A DNA stretch of 20,170 nt from Candidatus Shapirobacteria bacterium (lineage in GTDB: Bacteria > Patescibacteriota > Microgenomatia > UBA12405). Below the pieces are notes generated by a model, which was not told the DNA's origin, ran no database searches, and saw only the letters and a list, made by a program, of their open reading frames with translations. The stretch is taken from contig JAQVQI010000008.1 of the NCBI GenBank assembly GCA_028701645.1, forward strand, positions 1 to 20,170. Direction: 5' to 3'. Positions 1 through 7,455 of the stretch are shown here, piece by piece (within the stretch, counting starts at the first letter, position 1; the number at the start of each line of letters is the position of its first letter). The translations under genes were made by a program, and so were the position numbers.

Positions 1-1545
1 CCATTTTGCTCTTGGGTTTATTCTAGTCAACATTCTTTTATCTTCAGCATCTGCCCAATCTTCACCTAAATTTCTTCCATATAAAGAAGGCCCGATTACA
101 TTAACACTTATTGGTCCTTGGGAATTTAGGCGGCTGTTATTAGTTCCAAATACCTCGTTAACCATCATAGTAAAAGCATCGACTAAGTCATCGTACTTTT
201 CGACCCCAAAATTAGTTAGTTGATCAGTTAGCTCAGTGGAGCTGTGTTTGGGAAAAAATACATTTCCGTTTTTGACATAACTGCTGGCGACACTTAATCT
301 AGCTCTTTTATCACTCCCGTGGGGATTAATCCCTTCAACTGGGTATCCTTCAGTCTTAAGGGCTTGTATAAGAGCTTCTTGATAACCAACTTGCTCAACT
401 AAAATTATTGTTTTCCTTCTCGGATCTACTGTGTTAGATAGTTTCTTAATTAGTTCTTTTGTGGTTGGAAAATCCATTTGAGCGTTGTAGATACCTATAA
501 TGTATAAATAGTGAAAATTTTTTGATTTATATATCGCTCCCACTAGAATAGCGGTCTTATCGGCCGTGTGTTTTTGAGAAATTGCTGGATCAACAGAAAT
601 TACATAACCAATGAGATTTGCTTTTAAGTGAGAGGGTAGATCGTCGTAAAATTTTATCCACTCATAATGAATGATTCGATCTTCTGGCGGTAGAATCTGT
701 AATAAATATTCCCGATGCCAAGCAATATTATTACCTATTTTTCTTCTTTCTTCTGTAATCTCTTTTTGAGTTGGATACTTTCCTGGCCAAGCGATAGCAC
801 CGTCGGATGAAATTAATGGATATTCATAAAATTTACCACTTAGCGAATCACTACAAATTGCGTTTTTAATTTTCATCATTAAAGAATCTTCATGGAGCAA
901 GTTACCAATGACAATTAATTTTGTTTTTGGATCTCCCAGTGGCATTATTTCTCCAGTAAACCAGTTAAAAGTCTGTTCTCTAATGTCTCTACTTTTTACC
1001 GAAGCCAGATCTTCAAGGTCGTCGCCAATTATTAAATCTGGTCTGGCCGATAGATTTCGGATGCCCCGAATACTTTCTCCTGTTGAGTAGACACTAATTC
1101 TGATGCCTGATTTTCCAATAACAATAGTCCCCGAATTCCACTCATTACTAGTCGAGCTAGTACTCAAATGACCAAAATCTTTAATAAATAATTCGTTGTG
1201 TTCAATTTCTCCGCGAATGTTGGATAAAATAAGTTTGGCTTGAGATTGGGTTTGAGAAATAATAACGATGAATTTCTTTTTGTGCTTGCCCACTATTGAC
1301 CATAAAGGAAGGGCTAATGTAGCCAAAGTTGATTTAGCCGAGCCACGGAAAGCGACAATAAAAGCATTTTTCAGGTTTTGATTCTCAGCGATGCTTATTA
1401 TTTCCTTTTGGAAATTAGCCGTTTTAAAATGAACATAATCGTGAAGATAGATGTGGAAAAACCAATAAAGGCTATTTACGGCCAACTCTTTTCTAAGTTT
1501 TTGGTTATTTATTATCTCTTTTATGTCCAGTTGTTGGTTGATCAT
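1..1545 (-). CDS. terL: Phage terminase large subunit (3' end outside window)
   Basis: This is the ATP-driven motor and nuclease that cuts concatemeric phage DNA and packs it into the prohead. I translated the minus strand from the ATG at 1545: 515 codons stay open to the window edge, so the C-terminus is missing. The ATPase half has a Walker A variant, FRGSAKST (about residues 66-73), and a Walker B strand, LIIGDDLED (171-179). The RNase H-like nuclease half has the expected acidic residues: D319 in SVDPA, E384 in LVEQVGYQ and D452/D453 in YDDLVDAF. The gene overlaps the end of the upstream terminase small-subunit-like gene by 41 bases, and no clear Shine-Dalgarno precedes the ATG, so a later start is possible. 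All motifs are intact, which suggests a functional or recently functional phage gene. A portal gene would be expected beyond the left edge. Confidence 0.93.
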   Translation of the reverse strand, partial: MINQQLDIKEIINNQKLRKELAVNSLYWFFHIYLHDYVHFKTANFQKEIISIAENQNLKNAFIVAFRGSAKSTLATLALPLWSIVGKHKKKFIVIISQTQSQAKLILSNIRGEIEHNELFIKDFGHLSTSSTSNEWNSGTIVIGKSGIRISVYSTGESIRGIRNLSARPDLIIGDDLEDLASVKSRDIREQTFNWFTGEIMPLGDPKTKLIVIGNLLHEDSLMMKIKNAICSDSLSGKFYEYPLISSDGAIAWPGKYPTQKEITEERRKIGNNIAWHREYLLQILPPEDRIIHYEWIKFYDDLPSHLKANLIGYVISVDPAISQKHTADKTAILVGAIYKSKNFHYLYIIGIYNAQMDFPTTKELIKKLSNTVDPRRKTIILVEQVGYQEALIQALKTEGYPVEGINPHGSDKRARLSVASSYVKNGNVFFPKHSSTELTDQLTNFGVEKYDDLVDAFTMMVNEVFGTNNSRLNSQGPISVNVIGPSLYGRNLGEDWADAEDKRMLTRINPRAKW

Positions 1546-1927
1546 GTTTAAGGGGTGAATTAATAATTCCGGCCATTTTTAAGGCTTTTTTAACTAATTT
1601 TTCTTCTTCTGGCGTTAGGTTGGTATCTATCAATCCTCGGTCAGTGTTGACCTGAATCTTGTCAGCGTAATCTCCATGATGATTTTTTAACCAAAATATT
1701 ATGGCGGTTAAGTTTTGTTCCTTAATGGCCGCCAACAATTGACTTTCGGCTAAATCATTTATCAATAGGATCCCATCCTGAATGGCTGTTTCAGTCTGTT
1801 TTTTAAAATCTTCGTCTTCACTTCGCCACCGATAAAAAGTGGCCCGACTGACACCAGATTTTTGACAGGCGATTTGAATGATTGGGTTGAATTTAAGTTG
1901 ATCTAATACTTGTTGTTTATCTTTCAT
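1505..1927 (-). CDS. Terminase small subunit-like helix-turn-helix protein
   Basis: A 140-residue protein that probably recognises phage DNA and recruits the large terminase. Residues about 17-40 (IQIACQKSGVSRATFYRWRS) form a helix-turn-helix of the type seen in terminase small subunits and transposase-like DNA-binding domains. The middle (about 55-90, including NLTAIIFWLKNHHGDYADK) matches the pattern of small terminases I know from Gram-positive phages ('AIIFWLK...W'). It lies directly upstream of terL in the same direction, which is the usual gene order. The start codon overlaps the stop of the upstream methyltransferase as ATGA, and an AAAGGAG Shine-Dalgarno sits just upstream, so the start is well supported. 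The family call rests on motif and position together; the sequence alone would only justify 'HTH protein'. Confidence 0.78.
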   Translation of the reverse strand: MKDKQQVLDQLKFNPIIQIACQKSGVSRATFYRWRSEDEDFKKQTETAIQDGILLINDLAESQLLAAIKEQNLTAIIFWLKNHHGDYADKIQVNTDRGLIDTNLTPEEEKLVKKALKMAGIINSPLKHDQPTTGHKRDNK

Positions 1928-3258
1928 ATTTTCACTCCTTTAAGTCCTGTTAGATTTTCCCAACGTTTTTTAATGACTTCGGCATAGACTGGTGATTTTT
2001 CCATGCCGTAGCATCGCCGTTTCATCTTTGTCGAGGCAATCAGGGTACTACCGCTTCCAGAGAATGGTTCCACAATTAGGTCACCTCGTTTAGTAAGGAC
2101 TTTTATGTAGGGGATAAGAATTTCAATTGGTTTGGTGCCAAAAATAATTCCTTGTCCAGAACTTTTTTCATCTGAGGCATTAAATTCAATAAAATCCGTC
2201 GGCTGGTATTTCTTGCCTTTTTTATAACCCTCCCATTGGGGCTTACCGCTAATGGCATAAAGAGCTGTCTCGTATTCCTCTTGAAGACCATCAGTTTCTG
2301 GCTCGTTATTAAATTCAACATCGCTATTGGGAGAGGCTCCAACCATAGCAATATCGTGTTTTGAGAAAAATTTATACTTAGCCGAATAGCCTTGGTTTCG
2401 GTTGGGAAGATGCCAAACGAGCATATTTTTTACTCGCCAATATTTCTCCATCTCTCCCCAGATAATCCTGATGTTTTTCCAGTTCTCATATACGATTATC
2501 GAAAAGTTTTCGTCTTGAATTTTGGCAATATTGGCCATCCATAATTCCGTAAAGTTGTCCGGCAGAACATCGGTTTCTAAATAGCGACGATTCTTTTTAG
2601 CACCAAAACCAACTGTTGGATTACCATGTCGTTGTTTGCCGTTAAGATAGTCCAAAATATAGGGTGGGTCCGTACAGCACATTGATGCTTTTTCGCCATT
2701 CATTAACTTAATTACGTCAGTCTCTATTGTGGAGTCGCCACACATGAGACGTGAGTCTCCCAAGGCATAGACATCACCTTTTTGAAACTTGATTTCATCA
2801 ATCTTCAACTTTTTTAGTTCTTTTTCCAGATCAAAAATTTCGGTATTTGTATCGTCAATATCGAAAATACTGTCGATCTCTTCGCTACTAAAACCGATAC
2901 CACTTAATATATTCTCGTCGAATTTTGCCAACAGACTATAGTCGAATTCGCCTTGATTTTTATTTAATCGTAGGTTTAATTCTCTTTCACGCTCAATTTC
3001 TGGAATATTTACATAAACAACTGGGATTTCTTTATACCCAAGTTGTTTGGCTACCTCGAGACGGAAATGACCTCCAATAATAATATTTTTCCGATTATCT
3101 GAGCTATTCGCGATAATTGGATCAACGATTCCAAAGCGTTGGATGCTTTCCTTTAACTGCTCAACTTGCTCTTTGCTCCACTTCCGTGGATTGTAGTCTG
3201 AGGGGATTAAATCTGTAACTTTTACCAGGACCGTTTTGATATTTGTGGTGTTGACCAT
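1924..3258 (-). CDS. ParB-like nuclease domain fused to a DNA (adenine or N4-cytosine) methyltransferase
   Basis: A 444-residue phage-type fusion. Residues about 8-110 are a ParB/sulfiredoxin-like domain (LIPSDYNPRKWS at 17-28, then GGHFRLEVAKQLGY at 62-75, where the family's GHRR-like motif sits). Residues about 160-440 are an amino-methyltransferase: the catalytic DPPY is at 197-200 and the AdoMet-binding FSGSGST at 399-405. This order, with the catalytic motif before the cofactor motif, is that of the beta class, which modifies adenine N6 or cytosine N4; I cannot choose between them or name the target site. Such fusions are common beside phage terminases and are thought to modify phage DNA against host restriction. 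The start has an AAGGAG Shine-Dalgarno at a suitable distance, but that site is buried in a long leader stem-loop. The gene is translationally coupled to the next one by ATGA. Confidence 0.92.
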   Translation of the reverse strand: MVNTTNIKTVLVKVTDLIPSDYNPRKWSKEQVEQLKESIQRFGIVDPIIANSSDNRKNIIIGGHFRLEVAKQLGYKEIPVVYVNIPEIERERELNLRLNKNQGEFDYSLLAKFDENILSGIGFSSEEIDSIFDIDDTNTEIFDLEKELKKLKIDEIKFQKGDVYALGDSRLMCGDSTIETDVIKLMNGEKASMCCTDPPYILDYLNGKQRHGNPTVGFGAKKNRRYLETDVLPDNFTELWMANIAKIQDENFSIIVYENWKNIRIIWGEMEKYWRVKNMLVWHLPNRNQGYSAKYKFFSKHDIAMVGASPNSDVEFNNEPETDGLQEEYETALYAISGKPQWEGYKKGKKYQPTDFIEFNASDEKSSGQGIIFGTKPIEILIPYIKVLTKRGDLIVEPFSGSGSTLIASTKMKRRCYGMEKSPVYAEVIKKRWENLTGLKGVKI

Positions 3259-3262
3259 AAAA

Positions 3263-3322
3263 AAACTCCTTAAAGTAGTAATATTCCGGCCCTGGCCTGG
3301 AGTGAATCTACTTTCGGAGTTT
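3263..3322 (-). promoter_or_regulatory. Leader stem-loop sequestering the Shine-Dalgarno of the ParB-methyltransferase gene
   Basis: Two arms pair in the minus-strand transcript. Positions 3316-3322 pair with 3263-3269 (AAACTCC with GGAGTTT), and 3308-3314 pair with 3272-3278 (AAAGTAG with CTACTTT), giving 14 base pairs with one small asymmetric internal loop (one base against two). The AAGGAG ribosome-binding site lies in the 3' arm and internal loop, so it would be largely base-paired. The enclosed 29 bases form a GC-rich sub-hairpin (UCC-A-GGC, loop CAGG, GCC-GGA). The perfect complementarity is seen directly. A role as a translational switch, thermosensor or ligand-responsive leader is inference. 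It has no T-run typical of a terminator. Confidence 0.65.
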
Positions 3323-3338
3323 ACAGGTTAAACACCTA

Positions 3339-3358
3339 AATTCAGTTTATGCTGAATT
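3339..3358. repeat. Short perfect inverted repeat near the predicted transcription start
   Basis: AATTCAG and CTGAATT form a perfect 7-base inverted repeat around a 6-base loop. It lies at the predicted 5' end of the ParB-methyltransferase transcript, just downstream of that promoter's -10 box, so it could be an operator or a 5' stabilising hairpin. It could also help end the methyltransferase transcript arriving from 3397, although it has no following T-run in that direction. Confidence 0.4.
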
Positions 3359-3363
3359 AAATT

Positions 3364-3392
3364 AATATATCAAATTTTCTTTTTTTAATCAA
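3364..3392 (-). promoter_or_regulatory. Predicted sigma70-type promoter for the phage module
   Basis: On the minus strand, TTGATT (3387-3392) and TATATT (3364-3369) are separated by exactly 17 bases. This is a good match to the vegetative consensus in the only intergenic gap upstream of the ParB-methyltransferase gene. Transcription would start near 3357, leaving a leader of about 100 nucleotides that contains the stem-loop described above. The AT-rich background raises the chance of a fortuitous match. Confidence 0.5.
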
Positions 3393-3396
3393 ACCG

Positions 3397-4575
3397 TTAA
3401 GTGGTTCTACTAATTATTTGCCCGTTCAGTTGATTTGATCTGTAAATATTTCTAGATATTTTTCTTTTTGGAACTAATTTTTTTGCAGCCTTTAAATCAG
3501 ATATTGATTTAAGAAGTGTTTTTGCAGCTATTTCTCCAAGTAATGGTGGTACCGCATTTCCAAGTTGTTTTGCTATCTGACCAAAATTTCCGATAAATTT
3601 AAAATTATCAGGAAATGTCTGAAGTCTGGCTGCCTCTCTTAATGAAATTGCTCTATTTTGTTCAGGATGCCCAAATCTACCTTTTGAAACCATAGCACAG
3701 CCACCAGTAATTGTAGGCGAAGGTGAGTCCCACCTCATTCTACCGTAGACATCACGATGACCTTCGAAATTTTTGTGACACTCTAGAACCAAATCATCAG
3801 ACCATGACAACCTGTCACCACCATCATGTGGAGTTTGCTTCATTCTTTTTATATTTAATTCTGATAAGTTTGCAGACATATGCATTGCATCTGTTTCTAA
3901 TTTTTGTCCTGCTTTAATAGGAAGCAAGTCATCTATTGCCTGTCTAACAGTTTTCCAGGGAGGTAAATCAGAACTAATCGCTGGATCTGCATTTGTTTTA
4001 GAAGGGAAAGTAAGTCTGAGTTTTTGATCTTTTGTACCAAGCATAACTAACCTCTTTCTTCTTTGTGGTACTCCATAATCTGCGGTATCTATAACGTCAT
4101 AAACAGTTTGGTATCCAAGCTCTTGTAACCTTTGAAGTATTTGAATAAATATTGGTTTTCCGACATTTTTTGCCAACCCAGGTACGTTTTCAAGTACAAA
4201 TGCATATGGTTTAATTTCTTCAACGATTCTTAGAAACTCATAAATAAGTTTATTTCTAGGATCTGTCAATCTTTCCGAATTTCGTCTTGCGTTTGAAAAC
4301 CCCTGACACGGAGGACAAGCAATCAAAATTACTTCATTACCATTTTTAAATTTTCCAGCTTTCATTAATTCTTTTCCTGAGATGTAACTAATATCATTAG
4401 TAAATACTTCGGCATTAGGAAAATTTATTTTAAAGGACTCAGATGCATGTTTATCAATGTCTACGGCCACTTTAATGGGTAAACCTGCCTTTTCAAAACC
4501 AACAGCAGACCCGCCACATCCAGAAAATAAATCTATAACTCCAAAATTATTGTTCACATTATTAATATACCGCAT
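3397..4575 (-). CDS. DNA cytosine-5 methyltransferase
   Basis: A complete C5-cytosine methyltransferase of 392 residues when started at the ATG at 4575. In order it has the AdoMet-binding FSGCGG (17-22), the catalytic PPCQG (88-92, nucleophile C90), ENV (129-131), QRRKR (171-175), a target-recognition region (about 176-300), REAARLQTFP (313-322) and GNAVPP (339-344). The open frame extends upstream to 4638, but that extension would be a hydrophobic non-family tail and would overlap a likely -10 box, so I prefer the inner start. The gene ends close to the phage module but faces the rightward operon at 4704 across a shared promoter region. That arrangement fits the modification half of a restriction-like system. 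It could instead be an orphan phage methyltransferase. The target sequence cannot be read from the protein. Confidence 0.93.
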   Translation of the reverse strand: MRYINNVNNNFGVIDLFSGCGGSAVGFEKAGLPIKVAVDIDKHASESFKINFPNAEVFTNDISYISGKELMKAGKFKNGNEVILIACPPCQGFSNARRNSERLTDPRNKLIYEFLRIVEEIKPYAFVLENVPGLAKNVGKPIFIQILQRLQELGYQTVYDVIDTADYGVPQRRKRLVMLGTKDQKLRLTFPSKTNADPAISSDLPPWKTVRQAIDDLLPIKAGQKLETDAMHMSANLSELNIKRMKQTPHDGGDRLSWSDDLVLECHKNFEGHRDVYGRMRWDSPSPTITGGCAMVSKGRFGHPEQNRAISLREAARLQTFPDNFKFIGNFGQIAKQLGNAVPPLLGEIAAKTLLKSISDLKAAKKLVPKRKISRNIYRSNQLNGQIISRTT

Positions 4576-4603
4576 TTTAGATTGAGAATAAAGATAAATC
4601 TTG

Positions 4604-4609
4604 ATTATA
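4604..4609 (-). promoter_or_regulatory. Possible -10 box for the cytosine methyltransferase
   Basis: A perfect TATAAT on the minus strand lies about 29 bases upstream of the preferred ATG at 4575, giving a short leader of roughly 22 nucleotides. No good -35 hexamer stands at 17 bases, so this is suggestive only. It supports the inner start over the longer frame. Confidence 0.35.
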
Positions 4610-4650
4610 ATTCCTTGCATTTTAAATTTACATATCACAAATTAAATATA

Positions 4651-4689
4651 TTGACTACAAATTAAAAATATAGTATGATACCCATCATA
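4651..4689 (+). promoter_or_regulatory. Promoter with overlapping palindromic operator for the GHKL/sigma4-like operon
   Basis: TTGACT (4651-4656) and TATGAT (4674-4679) are separated by exactly 17 bases, a strong vegetative promoter match. The -10 hexamer is also the left arm of a perfect inverted repeat, TATGAT-ACCC-ATCATA (4674-4689), whose right arm covers the expected transcription start. A protein bound there would block RNA polymerase. The operon encodes a winged-helix protein and other likely DNA-binding proteins that could autoregulate it, which is inference. Confidence 0.6.
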
Positions 4690-4703
4690 TCCATTAATAT
4701 ATT

Positions 4704-4931
4704 ATGAAAACAGGAGAATCAAAATCATCGGCATTTAAAAGATTGGCTGCCAACAGGACAAACGGAGCTATCAGAAACATAAGATTGTTGGGAAATCTAT
4801 CAAATAGACACAATTATTCTTATACAGAAGAAGAGTTTAAGAGTATTTTTGAAATTATTGAAGAGGAACTTAAACTTACAAAATCCAGATTTTTAGTTGG
4901 TTTGAGAAAAAAAAGAAAGTTTAAGCTTTAA
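4704..4931 (+). CDS. Small basic protein of unknown function, first gene of the operon
   Basis: A 75-residue, strongly basic protein (FKRLAANRTNGAIRNIRLLGNLSNRHNYSYTEEEF in the N-terminal half, KKRKFKL at the end). The pattern 'R-N-x-x-I-R-x-x-x-x-L-G-N-L-S-N-R-x-N-Y-x-Y-T' feels like a conserved family that I cannot name. It has no membrane segment and no metal-binding motif. It directly follows the promoter/operator and precedes the winged-helix gene by 35 bases. No Shine-Dalgarno is visible; the start is set by the only ATG after the predicted transcription start. Its basic charge and position suggest a nucleic-acid-binding accessory or regulator, with no stronger support. Confidence 0.7.
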   Translation: MKTGESKSSAFKRLAANRTNGAIRNIRLLGNLSNRHNYSYTEEEFKSIFEIIEEELKLTKSRFLVGLRKKRKFKL

Positions 4932-4966
4932 ATTATTAATTTATTAAAACAAAAACAAATATATTA

Positions 4967-5623
4967 ATGAAAAGTAGAATAAACTATTCATCACTTAAAT
5001 TAACACGTTCACAAAAAATATTAGTTACTTTATATGAACTGTCTGAGGGTACTAATAAACAAATCAGATTTGAAGATATTGCCGTTAATGTGTTTTTGAA
5101 TTTCAAAGCCGATTTTCAATTAAAAGGATACCCTGAACATCCAGATACTGGAGATATTGTACACAAACCGCTATATAGTGAACTGAAAAAAGGTGGTTAT
5201 GTTCTTTCTGGCAATAAATATTTTTCCTTGACACCAAAAGGAATTGAATATGCAAAGAGATTAGTTAAACCAGCCACAAACAGTATAGAAGATTCGAAAA
5301 ATATTAAAACTTTTGTAAAACTAACCGCCGATCAACAAAAAGAATTGGAAAGAATTAAAAATTCAACAGCAGTAGATCTGTATTTAAATGGAAAAAAGGA
5401 AGAAATTTTGGATATAGATTTTTATTCATATTTAGGAGTAACAGTAAGAACAAATAAATTTGATTTTTTGGGAAGATTGACCACAGTAGAAGAAGCAATA
5501 AAAGCAATAAAAGAAAAAAGTGACGAACTTTATATTAGACTCAGAGAATGCCATAAATTTTTAATGGAAAGATTCAAAGAAAATATTGAGTTTGTCCAAA
5601 AAAGTAAAGGGGGTCACAGATGA
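4967..5623 (+). CDS. Winged-helix domain protein of the operon
   Basis: A 218-residue protein. Residues about 12-97 look like a winged helix-turn-helix: 'LTRSQKILVTLYEL' (helix 1), 'IRFEDIAVNVFLNF', 'PLYSELKKGGYVLSGNKYFSLTPKGIEYAKRL'. The last segment has the usual recognition-helix, beta-hairpin and 'LTPKG' signature of winged-helix proteins. The remainder (about 110-218) is helical and charged, with an 'EEAIKAIKEKSDELYIRLRECHKFLMERFKE' segment that could be a coiled coil. I see no nuclease motif. It is coupled to the GHKL ATPase gene by an ATGA overlap, so the two products probably act together. It may be the DNA-reading subunit of the ATPase, or the autoregulator of the operator at 4674-4689. 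No Shine-Dalgarno is evident. Confidence 0.75.
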   Translation: MKSRINYSSLKLTRSQKILVTLYELSEGTNKQIRFEDIAVNVFLNFKADFQLKGYPEHPDTGDIVHKPLYSELKKGGYVLSGNKYFSLTPKGIEYAKRLVKPATNSIEDSKNIKTFVKLTADQQKELERIKNSTAVDLYLNGKKEEILDIDFYSYLGVTVRTNKFDFLGRLTTVEEAIKAIKEKSDELYIRLRECHKFLMERFKENIEFVQKSKGGHR

Positions 5624-7455
5624 CACAATCAGTTTTATTAAATTTTAAAGAAGAACAGAATCTTTACCATGACAATACTCTTGATATTTTAGGAGGTGCC
5701 TTCAATTTTAGTCATGAAAAAGGGCTTGCTGAATGGTTAAAAAACTCAGTTGATGCTTACCGCAGAGCTGGGGAATCCGATAAGGATCAATACATAATTT
5801 TTGGTTTCACTGATGGTACCAGTGATAATCCACCAGTAATTGAATGTACCGATTTTGTTGGAATGGATCTTGTCGATATTGAAAAAGCTTTTAAGTGGTG
5901 GGGAGATCCTGACGCAGCAAAAAGAGGAAAAAAAATTAGGGTCTATGGTGGTCACGGGAATGGAGGAAAGTTTTATATGAGACAGATGTTTCAGCAATCG
6001 TATTTTATTACGTATAAAACAGGCAAAATAAATATTTTTGGTTTCAACGAAAATCGAAAATATGGTTTTGCAAATGGGATAAAGGATAAAAAAGTATCTA
6101 TCGACGAAGCTTTAAAAATGGCAGGGATCAACAAATTGTTAATACCTAATTCAATTTTGAGAAAACTCGAACATGGAGAAACTGGGTTTACAGTTGTTAA
6201 GGGAATAAGACCTAAAAAAATTGTAGGTAATAAGTTGCCTGTTTTTAGAATTTGTGAAAAGTTAAAATACCACCCGCAAGCTCGTAGCCCTTTAAAATAT
6301 TGTAATGTCTCAGTTTTATATAACGGAAAAATATTAACGAACAGTCTTCGGATGGAAGAAATCGAGCCGATGGAAGGATTTGAGGGTCCGTATCTCTTCG
6401 ATATTCCAGAACTAATTGATTCATCAACTGGTGAAAATGGAAAAAAAATAAAAATGTCTCACGATAAATATGAAGAAGGGTCGCTCGTACTTAAAACTTC
6501 TGCCCAACCTTTTGGTCGCGGTGGTAAAAAACCTGAATTAAACTGCGTCGATATAGTTGGAGAGATAGGAGTAATAGCATCTTACAATATGCAGCAAATA
6601 GGTTTTTTAAAGTATTATCCTCAGGCGCAGTATATTTATGGAGAATGTAAGTGTCCGATATTAGAAGACGTTGATTATGATTGTGTCCAAAATGACCGAG
6701 AAAAACTAGTTACTAACGAGAGAACAGATTCTCTTCTAAAGTGGATTTCCGAAAAAATTGATGAAGTTGCTGAAAAAATTGCAGAAAGAGATGCAAAACA
6801 GGAAGAAGAAAAAAATATCAGAGCAACAGATGAGTTTAATCAGATTCTCAATAAGTGGAAAAATCAGTTTATGTCAAAATTATTCGCCGAAGTTCTTGGT
6901 GGTCCTGGAAAAGGGTCCTCAACTGGGGGTGAGGGAGAAGATGGTTCTGGTGGCGGGACAAATCATGAATCAGAAGAAAAAGGAGGTTTGGGTTCTGGAC
7001 AAGGCAAGGGTGGCGGTGATGGTGAAGAAAAGAAAAAGGGATTGAGAGCCCCAATGGTGTTACTATCTGGACAGGAAGATCCAGAATATCCTGGTTCCCC
7101 TGTCACTTTTTCTGATCGTCATTTCGCTGTCGAACAACGACAACAGGACGTGGAAAGAGGGTTGTATTGGATCAATCTTGAGAAACCAATGGCAAAAAAG
7201 CTGATAGATAAATACGGAGTTGATTCCCCAAGATGGAGAAATTACCTCTTTCAGAGATATGTTGATATTTTTACTAAAGAGACAATTTATCGCCTCGCAA
7301 AAAAAGAAGGTGGTACATTAACCGCGGAACAGGTCGATTACGAAATAATGCGTGTTGCATCTTTAGTTTACGATAAGGCAACTATTGATCTTGAAGATTT
7401 TTTATTAGGTGAAAAATACAATAATAGTTCGGATGAAAACACAGAAATTGAATAA
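5620..7455 (+). CDS. GHKL (Hsp90/MutL/histidine kinase-fold) ATPase with Gly-rich linker
   Basis: A 611-residue protein. The N-terminal ATP-binding fold shows the three GHKL landmarks: an N-box, EWLKNSVDAY (38-47, with E38 and N42); a G1 box, CTDFVGMD (76-83, with D78 and G81); and a G2 lid, GGHGNGGK (110-117). This fold is used by Hsp90, MutL, gyrase B, MORC proteins and kinases. No histidine-kinase phospho-acceptor domain is evident, so an ATP-driven clamp or switch is more likely. Residues about 427-478 are a low-complexity Gly/Ser/Glu linker. The C-terminal domain (about 480-611, including YWINLEKPMAKKLIDKYG and WRNYLFQRYVDIF) is unrecognised. No nuclease motif is visible. A GGGGGT Shine-Dalgarno-like run precedes the start, and the gene overlaps its upstream neighbour by four bases and its downstream neighbour by about 23. 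Confidence 0.88.
   Translation: MTQSVLLNFKEEQNLYHDNTLDILGGAFNFSHEKGLAEWLKNSVDAYRRAGESDKDQYIIFGFTDGTSDNPPVIECTDFVGMDLVDIEKAFKWWGDPDAAKRGKKIRVYGGHGNGGKFYMRQMFQQSYFITYKTGKINIFGFNENRKYGFANGIKDKKVSIDEALKMAGINKLLIPNSILRKLEHGETGFTVVKGIRPKKIVGNKLPVFRICEKLKYHPQARSPLKYCNVSVLYNGKILTNSLRMEEIEPMEGFEGPYLFDIPELIDSSTGENGKKIKMSHDKYEEGSLVLKTSAQPFGRGGKKPELNCVDIVGEIGVIASYNMQQIGFLKYYPQAQYIYGECKCPILEDVDYDCVQNDREKLVTNERTDSLLKWISEKIDEVAEKIAERDAKQEEEKNIRATDEFNQILNKWKNQFMSKLFAEVLGGPGKGSSTGGEGEDGSGGGTNHESEEKGGLGSGQGKGGGDGEEKKKGLRAPMVLLSGQEDPEYPGSPVTFSDRHFAVEQRQQDVERGLYWINLEKPMAKKLIDKYGVDSPRWRNYLFQRYVDIFTKETIYRLAKKEGGTLTAEQVDYEIMRVASLVYDKATIDLEDFLLGEKYNNSSDENTEIE

Noticed and set aside
2103..2351. 82-residue reverse frame inside the ParB-methyltransferase gene
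   Set aside because: It overlaps the fusion gene, whose domain order and motifs are complete in its own frame.
3279..3322. Intrinsic terminator ahead of the ParB-methyltransferase gene
   Set aside because: The stem is not followed by a terminator-type T-run before the start codon other than the short run after the Shine-Dalgarno, and a functional AAGGAG and ATG follow directly, so a translational leader is the better reading.
4576..4638. Longer start for the cytosine methyltransferase
   Set aside because: The added 21 residues lack family similarity and would cover a likely -10 box; the ATG at 4575 begins just before the conserved VIDLFSGCGG.
6758..7045. Forward frame inside the GHKL gene
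   Set aside because: It is a +1 shadow of the Gly-rich linker region with no start signal.
6898..7050. Gly-rich repetitive DNA in the ATPase gene as a tandem repeat or CRISPR-like array
   Set aside because: The repetition is only low-complexity coding sequence; there is no regular unit length and no spacer structure. No CRISPR array is visible in the window.
5620..7455. Sensor histidine kinase
   Set aside because: The ATP-binding fold is of the GHKL type, but no dimerisation/phosphoacceptor histidine domain and no adjacent response regulator are visible.
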